Assembly: GCA_036271315.1 (NCBI GenBank)
Contig: DATBAV010000011.1
Location: forward strand, 46,749 to 110,748
Source of the DNA: VRUE01 sp036271315
Lineage (GTDB): Bacteria > Actinomycetota > Thermoleophilia > Solirubrobacterales > 70-9
Length of the DNA stretch: 64,000 nucleotides
Direction of reading: 5' to 3'
Numbering within the stretch: the first letter of the stretch is position 1; the number at the start of each line of letters is the position of its first letter. Below, in pieces: positions 23,210-31,762 of the stretch. Under the pieces are notes generated by a model, which worked only from the letters and a program-made list of their open reading frames with translations, did no database searches and was not told where the DNA came from. A program made the position numbers and the translations under genes.

Positions 23210-24492
23210 GCGTTGAGCGGATCGAGCGGAAAGGCGGGGTTGTCTGGCGGGTGCGGTGGCGCGACGCCCAGGGGCGCGAGCGGTCCAAGGTCATCGGTCG
23301 CAAGAGGGACGCGGAAGCCTTCGAGGCGGAGGTCGTCAGGCGCAAGCGGACCGGCGATCTCGACCTGCTCACAGGAGGCCGCGAAACGCTGGCTGAGTTC
23401 GCTGAGGAATGGTGGAAGCTCTACGCGGTCCCGAACCTCGCAAGCCGCACGCTCCAGAGCTACGCGAAGTTGTGGGATCGGCACGTTGGGCCGAGGCTTG
23501 GCTCGATGCGGCTCAGCGCAATCACGCCCGAAGTCGTGGAGCGCTATCGGGCGGAACTGGAAGCGGATGGGGTGGGGCTGCCGACCGTGCATCGGGCGCT
23601 TGTCCAGCTTCAAGGAGTCCTGCGGTGCGCCGTTGAGTGGAGGCGGATCGGCAACAACCCCGTCAAGGCGGTGAAGAAGCCGAAGGTCCGCCGCTATCGC
23701 GAGGTTCGACCGTTGCCGCCGCTGTCCGTGGAGCGTCTGCGGATTGCGGCCGCCGGGCGGCGGCGGAAGCACGGGCCGCGTGACGCGACGTTGATCGCGG
23801 TACTGGCGTACGCCGGAATCCGCCCCCAGGAGGCCCAGACGCTCTGCTGGGCGGACGTGCGCGAGCGGACGCTGTTGATCGAGAAGGCGGCGGACGGTCA
23901 GGGCGGCGTCAAGTCCACCAAGACGGGCCAGACGCGCACGGTGCGGCTGCTCGCACCGCTTGCGGCCGACCTGGCCGAGTGGCGCTCACGGTGCGACCAC
24001 GCCGAGGACGAAGACCTCTTGTTCCCGAACCGCTCAGGCGGCATCTGGAATGACGGCGCTTGGCAGTCATGGCACCGGGACGCCTGGCATCCCGCCTGCG
24101 CCGCTGCCGGCATTGAGAACGCTCGCCCGTACGACCTGCGGCACAGCTTCATCTCCCTGCTCATCCACGAAGGGCGCAGCGTGGTCGAGGTCGCGCGCCA
24201 GGCCGGACACTCGCCGACGATGACGCTCGACGTCTACGCGCACGTCTTCGATGAGTTCGACATCGCGGAGCGGGTGTCTGCCGAGGATCAGATCGCCCAG
24301 GCACGACGCGATGTGTCCGAATCGTGTCCGCCTGGCGCGGACGATGGGAAGGAGGAGCAGGAATCCCCTGCTAATTCCTACAACCCCATCAGCTTGCCCA
24401 AGATCTCCTTCATCACCTCGTCGGTGCCGCCGCCGATCGGGCCGAGGCGGGCGTCGCGGACGGCTCGCTCGATGCCGTACTCGCGCATGTAG
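23206..24492 (+). CDS. tyrosine recombinase/integrase
   Basis: A 428-aa phage-type integrase. The N-terminal SAM-like core-binding domain spans about 60-150 (TLAEFAEEWWKLYAV). The catalytic domain shows AYAGIRPQEAQTL (Arg I), STKTGQTRTV (Lys), RPYDLRHSF (Arg II), ARQAGHSPTMTL and DVYAHV (Tyr). From about residue 390 the frame crosses the attachment site and its last about 38 codons are antisense to the 3' end of the acyl-CoA dehydrogenase. The C-terminus is therefore borrowed from the target and would change on excision. Catalyses integration/excision at that gene end. Confidence 0.9.
   Translation: MSVERIERKGGVVWRVRWRDAQGRERSKVIGRKRDAEAFEAEVVRRKRTGDLDLLTGGRETLAEFAEEWWKLYAVPNLASRTLQSYAKLWDRHVGPRLGSMRLSAITPEVVERYRAELEADGVGLPTVHRALVQLQGVLRCAVEWRRIGNNPVKAVKKPKVRRYREVRPLPPLSVERLRIAAAGRRRKHGPRDATLIAVLAYAGIRPQEAQTLCWADVRERTLLIEKAADGQGGVKSTKTGQTRTVRLLAPLAADLAEWRSRCDHAEDEDLLFPNRSGGIWNDGAWQSWHRDAWHPACAAAGIENARPYDLRHSFISLLIHEGRSVVEVARQAGHSPTMTLDVYAHVFDEFDIAERVSAEDQIAQARRDVSESCPPGADDGKEEQESPANSYNPISLPKISFITSSVPPPIGPRRASRTARSMPYSRM
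24378..24413. repeat. attachment site at the dehydrogenase 3' end
   Basis: The last 12 codons of the acyl-CoA dehydrogenase. 24378-24398 equals 16901-16921 exactly. The integrase gene runs into it. It defines the right end of a roughly 7.5-kb element whose left end is the displaced copy at 16901. Confidence 0.8.
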
Positions 24493-25556
24493 CCGTAGCC
24501 GCCGTGGATTTGGAGGGACTGGTCGGCGATCTCGAGGACGGCGCGTTGAGTGACCAGCTTGGCCATGGTCACGTCCTGGATGCAGTTTTGGCCTTCGTGG
24601 AAGAGGCGCAGGGCGTTGTAGGTGAGGGCGCGGGAGGCCTCGGCCTTGGTCGCCATCTCGGCTACCTGGTGGCGGATCGCCTGGAACTTGCCGATCGGGC
24701 GGCCGAAGGCTTCGCGCTCTTGGGCGTAGGAGACGGTGGTCTCGATCAGGCGCTGCATTGCGCCGACGGCGCCGATTGCCATCAGCAGCCGCTCCCAGGC
24801 GAAGTTGGCCATGATCAGCCTGAAGCCCTCGTTCTCGCCCCCGAGCAGGTTCTCCTCGGGCACCTCGACGTCGGTGAAGGCCAACTCGCCGGTGTCGGAC
24901 GAGTGCCAGCCCATCTTCTCCAGCTTCTGCGCGACCTCGTAGCCGGGCATCTCGCGCTCGAGCACGAGGAAAGAGATGCCGCCGTGGCCGCCCCCTTTGG
25001 TCGTCTTAACGGCGCAGACGAGGAAGTCGGCGCGGACGCCGTTGGTGATGAAGGTCTTGGAGCCGTTGACGACGTAGCCGCCGTCGACCTTCTCGGCAAA
25101 GGTGGAGATGCCGGCGACGTCGGAGCCGGCGCCGGGCTCGGTAATGCCCAGCGCGCCGATCTTCTCGCCGGCGATGCCCGGCACCAGCCAGCGCTGCTTC
25201 TGCTCCTCGGTGCCGAAGTTGAAGATCGGCGGCATCGCGATCGAGGTGTGGGCGTTGAGGCCCGCGGCGACGCCGCCGGAGCCGCCGCTGCGGGCCAGCT
25301 CCTCGACCCAGATTGCGTCGTGCAGGTGGGTGCCGCCCTGGCCGCCGAGCTCCTCGGGGAACTTGAGGCCGAGGAAGCCGAGCTCGGCGCAGCGGCCGTA
25401 GAGCTCACGGGGGAATTCCCGCGCCGCCTCCCACTCGTCGACGTTGGGGGCGATCTCCTGGGTGACGAAGCGGCGGACCGTCTCGCGCAGCTCCTCATGC
25501 TCCTCGCCGAATGGCGGCAGCGTCGCGCGCGTTCCCGTGTCCTTGATTACGGTCAT
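24378..25556 (-). CDS. acyl-CoA dehydrogenase
   Basis: A 392-aa FAD enzyme that oxidises acyl-CoA to the 2-enoyl-CoA. Visible: GALGITEPGAGSDVAGI, the FAD/substrate loop GSKTFITNG, the ETF-contact region, MIETT-like LIETTVSYAQEREAFGRPIGKFQAIRH, and QIHGGYGYMREYGIERAVRDARLGPIGGGTDEVM with the catalytic Glu region. ATG 25556 follows GAGGCAGG. Its last codons serve as an integration site yet encode the full normal C-terminus, as expected when the element carries a replacement gene end. Confidence 0.92.
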   Translation of the reverse strand: MTVIKDTGTRATLPPFGEEHEELRETVRRFVTQEIAPNVDEWEAAREFPRELYGRCAELGFLGLKFPEELGGQGGTHLHDAIWVEELARSGGSGGVAAGLNAHTSIAMPPIFNFGTEEQKQRWLVPGIAGEKIGALGITEPGAGSDVAGISTFAEKVDGGYVVNGSKTFITNGVRADFLVCAVKTTKGGGHGGISFLVLEREMPGYEVAQKLEKMGWHSSDTGELAFTDVEVPEENLLGGENEGFRLIMANFAWERLLMAIGAVGAMQRLIETTVSYAQEREAFGRPIGKFQAIRHQVAEMATKAEASRALTYNALRLFHEGQNCIQDVTMAKLVTQRAVLEIADQSLQIHGGYGYMREYGIERAVRDARLGPIGGGTDEVMKEILGKLMGL

Positions 25557-25588
25557 CCTGCCTCGCCGCACATCATCCCCGAAAACCG

Positions 25589-26860
25589 ATGGACCACACG
25601 ACCCTTAGCCTGATCACGATCCCGCTCTTCACCGGGGCGATCGGCTACGTGACCAACCTGAGCGGGGTCTGGATGCTCTTCTACCCGGTGCGCTTCGCCG
25701 GGATCAGAGTGCCGGGCCTGGCGCCGCTCGCCAACGTGATGCCGCGGCGCATCCAGCAGATCCCGGGTCTCGGCCAGGGCGGCCTCGGCTGGCAGGGGAT
25801 CGTCCCCTCGCGAGCGGCGAAGATGGGCTCGATCGCGGTCGACAAGGGGATCTCGAAGCTCGGCAGCCCCGGCGACTTCTACCGCCAGCTCGACCCCGAG
25901 GCGATCGCCGAGCAGATCCTCGCGACGGCGCGCGGCGAGATCCACGACGTGGTCGAGCGGATCATGGAGCGCGAGCGCCCGCAGCTCTGGCACGACCTAC
26001 CGCCACGCGTGCGCGCCGCCGTCCACGCCCGCGTCGAAGAGCAACTGCCCCAGATCGTGCGCACGATCACCGACGAAATCGGCACCCACGCCGACGAGTT
26101 GATCGACGTCAAGCTGATGGTGATCCGCCGGCTCGAGGCCAACCCGGCACTGGCCAATCGGATCTTCCTCGAGGTCGGCCGCAAGGAGCTGCGCTTCATC
26201 GTCAACTTCGGCTTCTTCTTTGGCCTGCTGCTCGGCATCCCGACCGCCTTCTTCACTCAGGAGGTGCTGACCCAGTGGTGGGTGCTGCCGATCGCCGGCG
26301 TGCTGATCGGCTACACGACCAACCTGCTCGGCATCCGCATGATCTTCGAGCCGGTGCGGCCGCGGCGGGTCGGGCCGTTCGAGATCCAGGGGCTCTTCCT
26401 CAAGCGCCAACCCGAGGTGGCCGGGGTCTACGCCGACATCATCGCCGAGGACGTGGTGACGATGACCAACGTCGCCGAGGACCTGATGCACGGGCCGAAC
26501 TCGGATCGCACCCGGCAGCTGATCGAGGACTCGCTGCGCCCCGCGGTCGACCGGGCGCTGGGCCGGGCGCGCTCGGCGGTCCGCGTCGCGGTCGGCAGTC
26601 GCGACTACGAGACGATTCGCACCTCGCTCGCCGCCGAGGCCGCCGACTACGCGGTCACTCCGCTCGCCGATGAGGAGTTCAACGCGAGGCAGCGCAGCGG
26701 CGTGCGCGAGTTCGTCGCCACGCAGGTGCGGGCGATGGGGCCACCCGAATTCTCGGAAATGCTGCGCACGGCGATGCGCGAGGACGAGTGGCTGCTTTAT
26801 CTGCACGGGGCCGTGCTCGGATTCGGCGCGGGACTGCTACACCTGGCGATCTTCGGATGA
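25589..26860 (+). CDS. DUF445 family membrane protein
   Basis: A 423-aa protein with the DUF445 layout: an N-terminal helix with GAIGYVTNLSGVWMLFYPV, a long amphipathic helical middle, a second related repeat VLIGYTTNLLGIRMIFEPV preceded by a hydrophobic hairpin near 208-245, and a final membrane helix LYLHGAVLGFGAGLLHLAIFG. The GY-TN--(A/G)--M-F-P motif occurs twice. Function of the family is unknown. Overlaps the downstream DUF4393 gene (ATGA). Confidence 0.85.
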   Translation: MDHTTLSLITIPLFTGAIGYVTNLSGVWMLFYPVRFAGIRVPGLAPLANVMPRRIQQIPGLGQGGLGWQGIVPSRAAKMGSIAVDKGISKLGSPGDFYRQLDPEAIAEQILATARGEIHDVVERIMERERPQLWHDLPPRVRAAVHARVEEQLPQIVRTITDEIGTHADELIDVKLMVIRRLEANPALANRIFLEVGRKELRFIVNFGFFFGLLLGIPTAFFTQEVLTQWWVLPIAGVLIGYTTNLLGIRMIFEPVRPRRVGPFEIQGLFLKRQPEVAGVYADIIAEDVVTMTNVAEDLMHGPNSDRTRQLIEDSLRPAVDRALGRARSAVRVAVGSRDYETIRTSLAAEAADYAVTPLADEEFNARQRSGVREFVATQVRAMGPPEFSEMLRTAMREDEWLLYLHGAVLGFGAGLLHLAIFG

Positions 26861-27648
26861 GCCTCGACGACGACAGGGGAGGGCCGGCGGGGCCGCGGCG
26901 GACGCCGCCCGCAAGCGGGCAGCAGGCGCTGGAAGAGCTGCTGCAGGCGGCACCCGGCCTGGCCAGGATCGCCGCCAACATGGCCAGGCAGGGGGCCTCG
27001 GAGATAGCCAACGCTTATGTAGAGGGCGCCTCGCGGGTGGTGCGCGCCGCTTCCCAGGGCGAGTCGACCGCGGACGCGGTCCAGGAGACTACCGCCGAGC
27101 TGCGCGCCTACCTGCGGGAGCTGATCGGGGTGGAGGAAGGGTCGCGCTCGAGGCCCACGAGCGGCGACGCTTCGGCGGAAGCGTTGCGCAACCGTGGCGA
27201 GGAGTTGCTGCGCCGCTCGGCCGACGTCAGTGTCGACGTCGATTCCCACCCCGCCTACATGCGGATCCTCGACGCCCTGGCGCCGGACGAGGCCCGCATC
27301 CTGCGCTTCCTGGCGCGGGAGGGGGAGCAACCCTCGGTTGATGTTCGGGCGGGCCTGCCGTTCGCCTCCGAGCTGGTCGCCCAGGGCTGCACGATGATCG
27401 CCGAGGAGGCAGGCTGCCGCCATGCCGACCGCGTCTACGCCTACCTCAACAACCTCAACCGGCTCGGCCTCGTCTGGTTCTCGCGCGAGGCGCTGCGCGA
27501 TGCCCGCCGCTACCAGGTGCTCGAGGCGCAAGCGGAGGTGACCGAGGCGCTGGAGAAGGGAGGGCGCACCGCTCGCACCGTGCGCCGCAGCATCGTCCTC
27601 ACCCCGTTCGGCGAGGACTTCTGTGCGATCTGCCTACCGCTGGAGTAG
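26857..27648 (+). CDS. DUF4393 (Abi-alpha-like) protein
   Basis: A 263-aa protein. The second half (SHPAYMRILDALAPDEARILRFLA to TPFGEDFCAICLP) fits DUF4393, a family that includes abortive-infection AbiTii/Abi-alpha-like proteins. The N-terminal half is helical with a possible amphipathic region (APGLARIAANMARQGASEIAN). It is translationally coupled to DUF445. In this core-like setting a housekeeping envelope role is as likely as phage defence. Confidence 0.7.
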   Translation: MSLDDDRGGPAGPRRTPPASGQQALEELLQAAPGLARIAANMARQGASEIANAYVEGASRVVRAASQGESTADAVQETTAELRAYLRELIGVEEGSRSRPTSGDASAEALRNRGEELLRRSADVSVDVDSHPAYMRILDALAPDEARILRFLAREGEQPSVDVRAGLPFASELVAQGCTMIAEEAGCRHADRVYAYLNNLNRLGLVWFSREALRDARRYQVLEAQAEVTEALEKGGRTARTVRRSIVLTPFGEDFCAICLPLE

Positions 27649-27755
27649 GCGTTCGCATCGCTGATTTGTGCGCGGCGCACCTCGTTTCAGTTCTGTGCGT
27701 GGACCTCAATCCTCGCAACACATTGTCTGAGCACGATTCGGCTAGCGTGGCTACC

Positions 27756-27989
27756 ATGGATCGCACGATGTGGAACGACGCGAGACTGGACGACCGGTTC
27801 AACTCGGTCGACAAGCGTTTCGACGATCTGTCGAGCAAGATGGACGCGGGCTTCGCTCGGGTGGACCGCGAGATCTCTGACCTGCGCACCGAGGTGCGGG
27901 ACCTGCGGCAGCTGATGTTCATCCTCTGGGGGCCGACGATGCTCGGCATCCTCGGCATGATCGCCACCGTTCTGATTTCGAACGGTTGA
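27756..27989 (+). CDS. small coiled-coil protein with C-terminal membrane anchor (paralog 1)
   Basis: A 77-aa protein: a heptad coiled coil (DDRFNSVDKRFDDLSSKMDAG, then VDREISDLRTEVRDLRQ) followed by one membrane helix (MFILWGPTMLGILGMIATVLI). It is paralogous to the product at 58768-59004, with M(D/N)AGFAR(V/L)D shared. TAGCGT 7 nt upstream of the ATG predicts a leaderless transcript. Function unknown. Confidence 0.7.
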   Translation: MDRTMWNDARLDDRFNSVDKRFDDLSSKMDAGFARVDREISDLRTEVRDLRQLMFILWGPTMLGILGMIATVLISNG

Positions 27990-27990
27990 G

Positions 27991-28016
27991 TTCCGGCCCG
28001 CGGTAGCGGGCCGGAA
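27991..28016. terminator. perfect 11-bp stem-loop between convergent genes
   Basis: TTCCGGCCCGC and GCGGGCCGGAA enclose GGTA. It begins 1 nt after the coiled-coil gene stop and ends 8 nt before the stop of the convergent dehydrogenase. Very stable; no long T tract. Best read as bidirectional. Confidence 0.75.
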
Positions 28017-28024
28017 GCCTCCTT

Positions 28025-29242
28025 CTACAGCCCGTAACTGCGCCCGATCACGTCGAGCATCACCTCGTCGGTGCCGGCACCGATCCGGTTGAGCCGCACG
28101 TCGCGGTAGGCGCGCTCGATCTCGTACTCCTTCATGTAGCCGTAGCCGCCGAGGATCTGGACAGCGTCGTCGGCGACCTCGCAACAGATGCGGGAGGCGT
28201 AGAGCTTGGCCATGGTGATCTCGCGCACTGGGTACTCGCCGTTGGCGAAGCGCCAGGCGGTGGCGTAGGTGAACTGCTTGGCGGCCTCGGTCTTGGTCGC
28301 CATCTCGGCGATCTTGTGGCGCAGGGCCTGGAATTTGCCGATTGGCCGGCCGAAGGCTTCGCGCTCCTTGGCGTACTCGATCGTCTTCTCGATCATCCGC
28401 TCCGCACCCGCGTGGCAGCCGGCGGCGGCGACCAGGCGCTCGCCCTGGAGCTCCCAGGCGATGTGGTAGAAGCCCTTGCCGACTTCGCCAAGCACGGCGT
28501 CGGCCGGCACCCGGACGTCTTCGAAGGAGAGCTCGCCGGTGTCTGAGGCGTGCATCCCCATCTTCTCCAGCTCGGCCGAGACGGTGAAGCCGGGCACGTG
28601 GTTGCCCTCCTCGTCGCGCAGGGGGAGGACGAAGAGCGTGATGCCCTCGTGGCGGGCGCTGGGGTCGGTCTTGGTGACGAGGACGATGAAGTCGGCGCGC
28701 GGGCCGTTGGTGATGAAGGTCTTGGAGCCGTTAATCACGTATTCGTCGCCGTCGAGGATCGCCGTGGTGCGGATGCCGGCGACGTCGGAGCCGGCGCCCG
28801 GCTCGGTGATCGCGATGCAGCCGATCTTCTCGCCCTTGAGGCCGGGTTCGAGGTATTTGCGCTTCTGCTCCTCGGTGCCGAGCAGGTGGATCGGCGGCAG
28901 GACCATGTCGCTCTGCACGGCGAAGCCCATATTGGTGCCGCCGGAGCCGGAGTAGCTCATGCACTCGGCGCGGACCAGCGAGTAGAAGTAGTCGCCGCCC
29001 TGGCCGCCGTATTCCTCGGGGAAGCAGAGGCCGAGGAAGCCGAGCTCGCCGGCGCGCTTCATCGCGGCCGAGTCCCAGTAGGTGTCCTCCCACTCGTTGC
29101 GGTGCGGCCACAGCTCCTTCTTCACCCACGACTGCATCGACTCGCGCAGGTCTTCGTGCTCCTGGCTGAAGATGAAGTGCTTGCGCCCGGCCTCGTGGTC
29201 GGGCTTGATGACTTTGGAGCCGTTGGTCGTCGCGGTCGCCAC
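28025..29242 (-). CDS. acyl-CoA dehydrogenase
   Basis: A 405-aa acyl-CoA dehydrogenase, related to but clearly different from the one at 24.4 kb. It shows CIAITEPGAGSDVAGIRT, INGSKTFITNGP, GMHASDTGELSF, YAKEREAFGRPIGKFQALRHKIAEMATK and QILGGYGYMKEYEIERAYRDVRLNRIGAGTDEVM. An N-terminal extension of about 20 residues precedes the catalytic fold. GTG 29242 has GGAGAGAG upstream. Divergent from the catabolic operon at 29.4 kb, for which it could supply enoyl-CoA. Confidence 0.92.
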   Translation of the reverse strand: MATATTNGSKVIKPDHEAGRKHFIFSQEHEDLRESMQSWVKKELWPHRNEWEDTYWDSAAMKRAGELGFLGLCFPEEYGGQGGDYFYSLVRAECMSYSGSGGTNMGFAVQSDMVLPPIHLLGTEEQKRKYLEPGLKGEKIGCIAITEPGAGSDVAGIRTTAILDGDEYVINGSKTFITNGPRADFIVLVTKTDPSARHEGITLFVLPLRDEEGNHVPGFTVSAELEKMGMHASDTGELSFEDVRVPADAVLGEVGKGFYHIAWELQGERLVAAAGCHAGAERMIEKTIEYAKEREAFGRPIGKFQALRHKIAEMATKTEAAKQFTYATAWRFANGEYPVREITMAKLYASRICCEVADDAVQILGGYGYMKEYEIERAYRDVRLNRIGAGTDEVMLDVIGRSYGL

Positions 29243-29384
29243 TGTCTCTCTCCTCGTTCGCGGGTTCGTGATGGGCGGCGCGGCCGCCGGAAATCCGCCG
29301 TGGACAGTAGCACTTCCTACTTTCAGCGCGGTTCGGCTATGGTCCCGGCTCGATGAGCGTCGAGAGAGCGGAGCGCGCAAGCTG

Positions 29385-30170
29385 ATGGTCGAATACGAGC
29401 TGGTCGCCTACGAGGTCGCCGAGGGCGTCGCCACGGTGACGCTGAACAACCCGGAGAAGCGCAACATGCTCTCCGGCCAGATGCTGACCGAGCTGGTCGA
29501 TGCGATGAAGACGGCGCGCGACTCCGAGGACGTGCGGGCTGTCGTGCTGACCGGAGCCGGGGACAAGGTCTTCTGCGCCGGCGCCGACCTGGGTGGCTTT
29601 GCCGCCGACGTGCCACTGGTCGCCAAACACTTCGCCTCGGATCTCTTCCTCGAGTTCTTCCGGCTGATGCCGCGCCTCGGCAAGCCGAGCCTCTGCGCCG
29701 CCAACGGCCATGTGCTCGCGGGCGGCATGGGCCTCGCCCTCTCCTGCGACCTGCTGATCGCCAAGGAGGGGGCCACCTTCGGCACCCCGGAGATCAACGT
29801 CGGTGCTTTCCCCTACATGATCATGGCGATCATCTACCGCAACGTCCCGCGCAAGAAGGTCAACGAGATGATGCTGCTGGGCGAGCGGCTCAGCGGGGAG
29901 GAAGCGGTCGAGTACGGGCTCGCCAACAAGGTGGTCCCGGCCGGGGAGTTCGACGCCGCCGTTGCCGACTGGGCGACCAGGCTGGCCTCGAAGAGCCCGG
30001 TGCTGATGCGGCTCGGCCACGACGCGATGTATCGCCAGCAGGACATGGCGGTGGACGACGCGCTCGACTACCTGCGCTCGCAGCTCTCGCTCACCTTCAC
30101 CACCGAGGACATCGTCGAGGGCGTCACCGCATTCTTCGAGAAACGCGATCCGCAGTGGAAAGGGCGTTAG
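29385..30170 (+). CDS. enoyl-CoA hydratase/isomerase family protein
   Basis: A 261-aa crotonase-fold protein: VTLNNPEKRNMLSG, FCAGADLGGF (oxyanion loop), NGHVLAGGMGLALSCDLLIA and FGTPEINVGAFPYM. Hydrates or isomerises enoyl-CoA. Upstream an ATG at 29353 opens a 10-codon leader whose TGA overlaps this ATG (TGATG), so coupled initiation is possible. First gene of an operon with 1-4 nt overlaps running to 35.0 kb. Confidence 0.88.
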   Translation: MVEYELVAYEVAEGVATVTLNNPEKRNMLSGQMLTELVDAMKTARDSEDVRAVVLTGAGDKVFCAGADLGGFAADVPLVAKHFASDLFLEFFRLMPRLGKPSLCAANGHVLAGGMGLALSCDLLIAKEGATFGTPEINVGAFPYMIMAIIYRNVPRKKVNEMMLLGERLSGEEAVEYGLANKVVPAGEFDAAVADWATRLASKSPVLMRLGHDAMYRQQDMAVDDALDYLRSQLSLTFTTEDIVEGVTAFFEKRDPQWKGR

Positions 30171-31762
30171 TGGCGACTGACCAAGAGAGCAAGCACCTGC
30201 TGCCGGGGACCGCCCCGCTCAGCGACCTCACCGAGCAGCTGCACGAGCGGCGCGACAAAGCCCGGCTCGGCGGCGGCGAGGAGAAGATCGCCAAGCAGCA
30301 CGAGCGCGGCAAGCTGACCGCCCGTGAGCGGATCGCCCTGCTGGTCGACGAGGGCAGCTTCGTCGAGATGGGCATTCACGGCAGGCCCCACTTCGCCCAG
30401 CGGGCGATGGACGGCAAGGACGCTCCTGCCGATGGCGTGATCACCGGCTGGGGCGACGTCGACGGCCGTCCCTGCTGCGTCGCCGCCTACGACTTCACCG
30501 TGATGGCCGGCTCGATGGGGATGACCGGCGAGCTCAAGGTCACCCGCCTGCGCGAGATGGCGCTCTCCAAGCGGATGCCGTTCATCTGGCTGCTCGACTC
30601 GGCCGGCGCCCGCATCCAGGAGGCGGCGGGCTCGCTCTTCGCTGGCTCCGGCCACCTCTTCCGCGAAGAGGTCGAGATGTCGGGAGTGATCCCGATGGTG
30701 GCGGCGATGATGGGGCCCTGCGCCGCTGGCACCGCCTACATCCCGGCGCTGGCCGACTTCGTTCCGATGGTCTCTGGCCAGGGCGCGATGGCGCTCGCCG
30801 GGCCGCATCTGACCAAGGCCGTTACCGGCGAGGACATCACGATGGAGGAGCTCGGCGGCGCCAAGGTGCACTGCCGCAAGTCGGGCGTGGGCGATCTCGA
30901 GGTGAAGGACGACGAGGAGTGCATCGAGGCGATCAAGACCTACCTCTCCTTCTTCCCGTCCAACTGGGAAGAGAAGCCACCAGTCCTGGACGTCTCGGAT
31001 CCGATCGACCGCAAGTCGGAGCAGCTGATGGAGATCGTCCCCGACTCCTCGCGCCAGCCCTACGACATGTACGACGTGATCCGCGAGATCGTCGACGACG
31101 GCGAGTGGTTCGACCTCAAGCCGAAGTTCGCCAAGACGCTGATCACCTGCTTCGCTCGCTTCGGCGGCCAGCCGGTCGGGATCGTCGCCAACCAGCCCAA
31201 GCAGCTGGCCGGGATCCTCGACAACGACTCGGCCGACAAGGCGGCGCGCTTCATCAACCTCTGCGACGCCTTCAACATCCCGCTCGTCTTCCTCCAGGAC
31301 GTGCCCGGCTTCATGGTCGGCGCCAAGGTCGAGCACGCCGGGATCATCCGCCACGGGGCGAAGATGCTCTACGCGGTCAGCCGCGCCACCGTGCCAAAGG
31401 TGACCGTGATCGTGCGCAAGGCCTACGGCGCCGGCTACTACGTGATGTGTGGCAAGGCGTATGAGCCCGACCTGATCGTCGCCTGGCCCGGTGCCGAGAT
31501 TTCGGTGATGGGTGCGGAGGGCGCGGTCAACATCATCGGCCGCTCGATGATCGAGGCCTCCGACGACCCCGAGGCGACCAAAGAGGCGATGCTGAACGCG
31601 GTCCGCGAGCAGATCGACCCCTACATCGCTGCCGGCAACGCCGTGATCGACGACGTGATCGACCCGCGCGAGACGCGGCCGACGATCGTCAATGCCCTGC
31701 GCATGGCCCGCAACAAGCACGTGCAAAAGCCGAAGAAGCGCCATGGAGTGATGCCCGTATGA
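30170..31762 (+). CDS. acyl-CoA carboxylase carboxyltransferase (beta) subunit
   Basis: A 530-aa carboxyltransferase of the propionyl/methylcrotonyl-CoA carboxylase type, moving CO2 from biotin to an acyl-CoA. It shows KLTARERIALLVDEGSFVEMG, LDSAGARIQEAAGSLF, GPCAAGTAYIPALADFV, KKAYGAGYY-like VIVRKAYGAGYYVMCG and WPGAEISVMGAEGAVNI. GTG 30170 overlaps the preceding stop by 1 nt. No biotin carboxylase or biotin carrier lies in the window, so its alpha subunit must be elsewhere. Confidence 0.92.
   Translation: MATDQESKHLLPGTAPLSDLTEQLHERRDKARLGGGEEKIAKQHERGKLTARERIALLVDEGSFVEMGIHGRPHFAQRAMDGKDAPADGVITGWGDVDGRPCCVAAYDFTVMAGSMGMTGELKVTRLREMALSKRMPFIWLLDSAGARIQEAAGSLFAGSGHLFREEVEMSGVIPMVAAMMGPCAAGTAYIPALADFVPMVSGQGAMALAGPHLTKAVTGEDITMEELGGAKVHCRKSGVGDLEVKDDEECIEAIKTYLSFFPSNWEEKPPVLDVSDPIDRKSEQLMEIVPDSSRQPYDMYDVIREIVDDGEWFDLKPKFAKTLITCFARFGGQPVGIVANQPKQLAGILDNDSADKAARFINLCDAFNIPLVFLQDVPGFMVGAKVEHAGIIRHGAKMLYAVSRATVPKVTVIVRKAYGAGYYVMCGKAYEPDLIVAWPGAEISVMGAEGAVNIIGRSMIEASDDPEATKEAMLNAVREQIDPYIAAGNAVIDDVIDPRETRPTIVNALRMARNKHVQKPKKRHGVMPV

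Noticed and set aside
26857..27648. Strong claim of an abortive-infection system for DUF445-DUF4393
   Set aside because: The pair lies in core metabolic surroundings with core-like GC and no mobile-element marks; a defence role is not supported by context.
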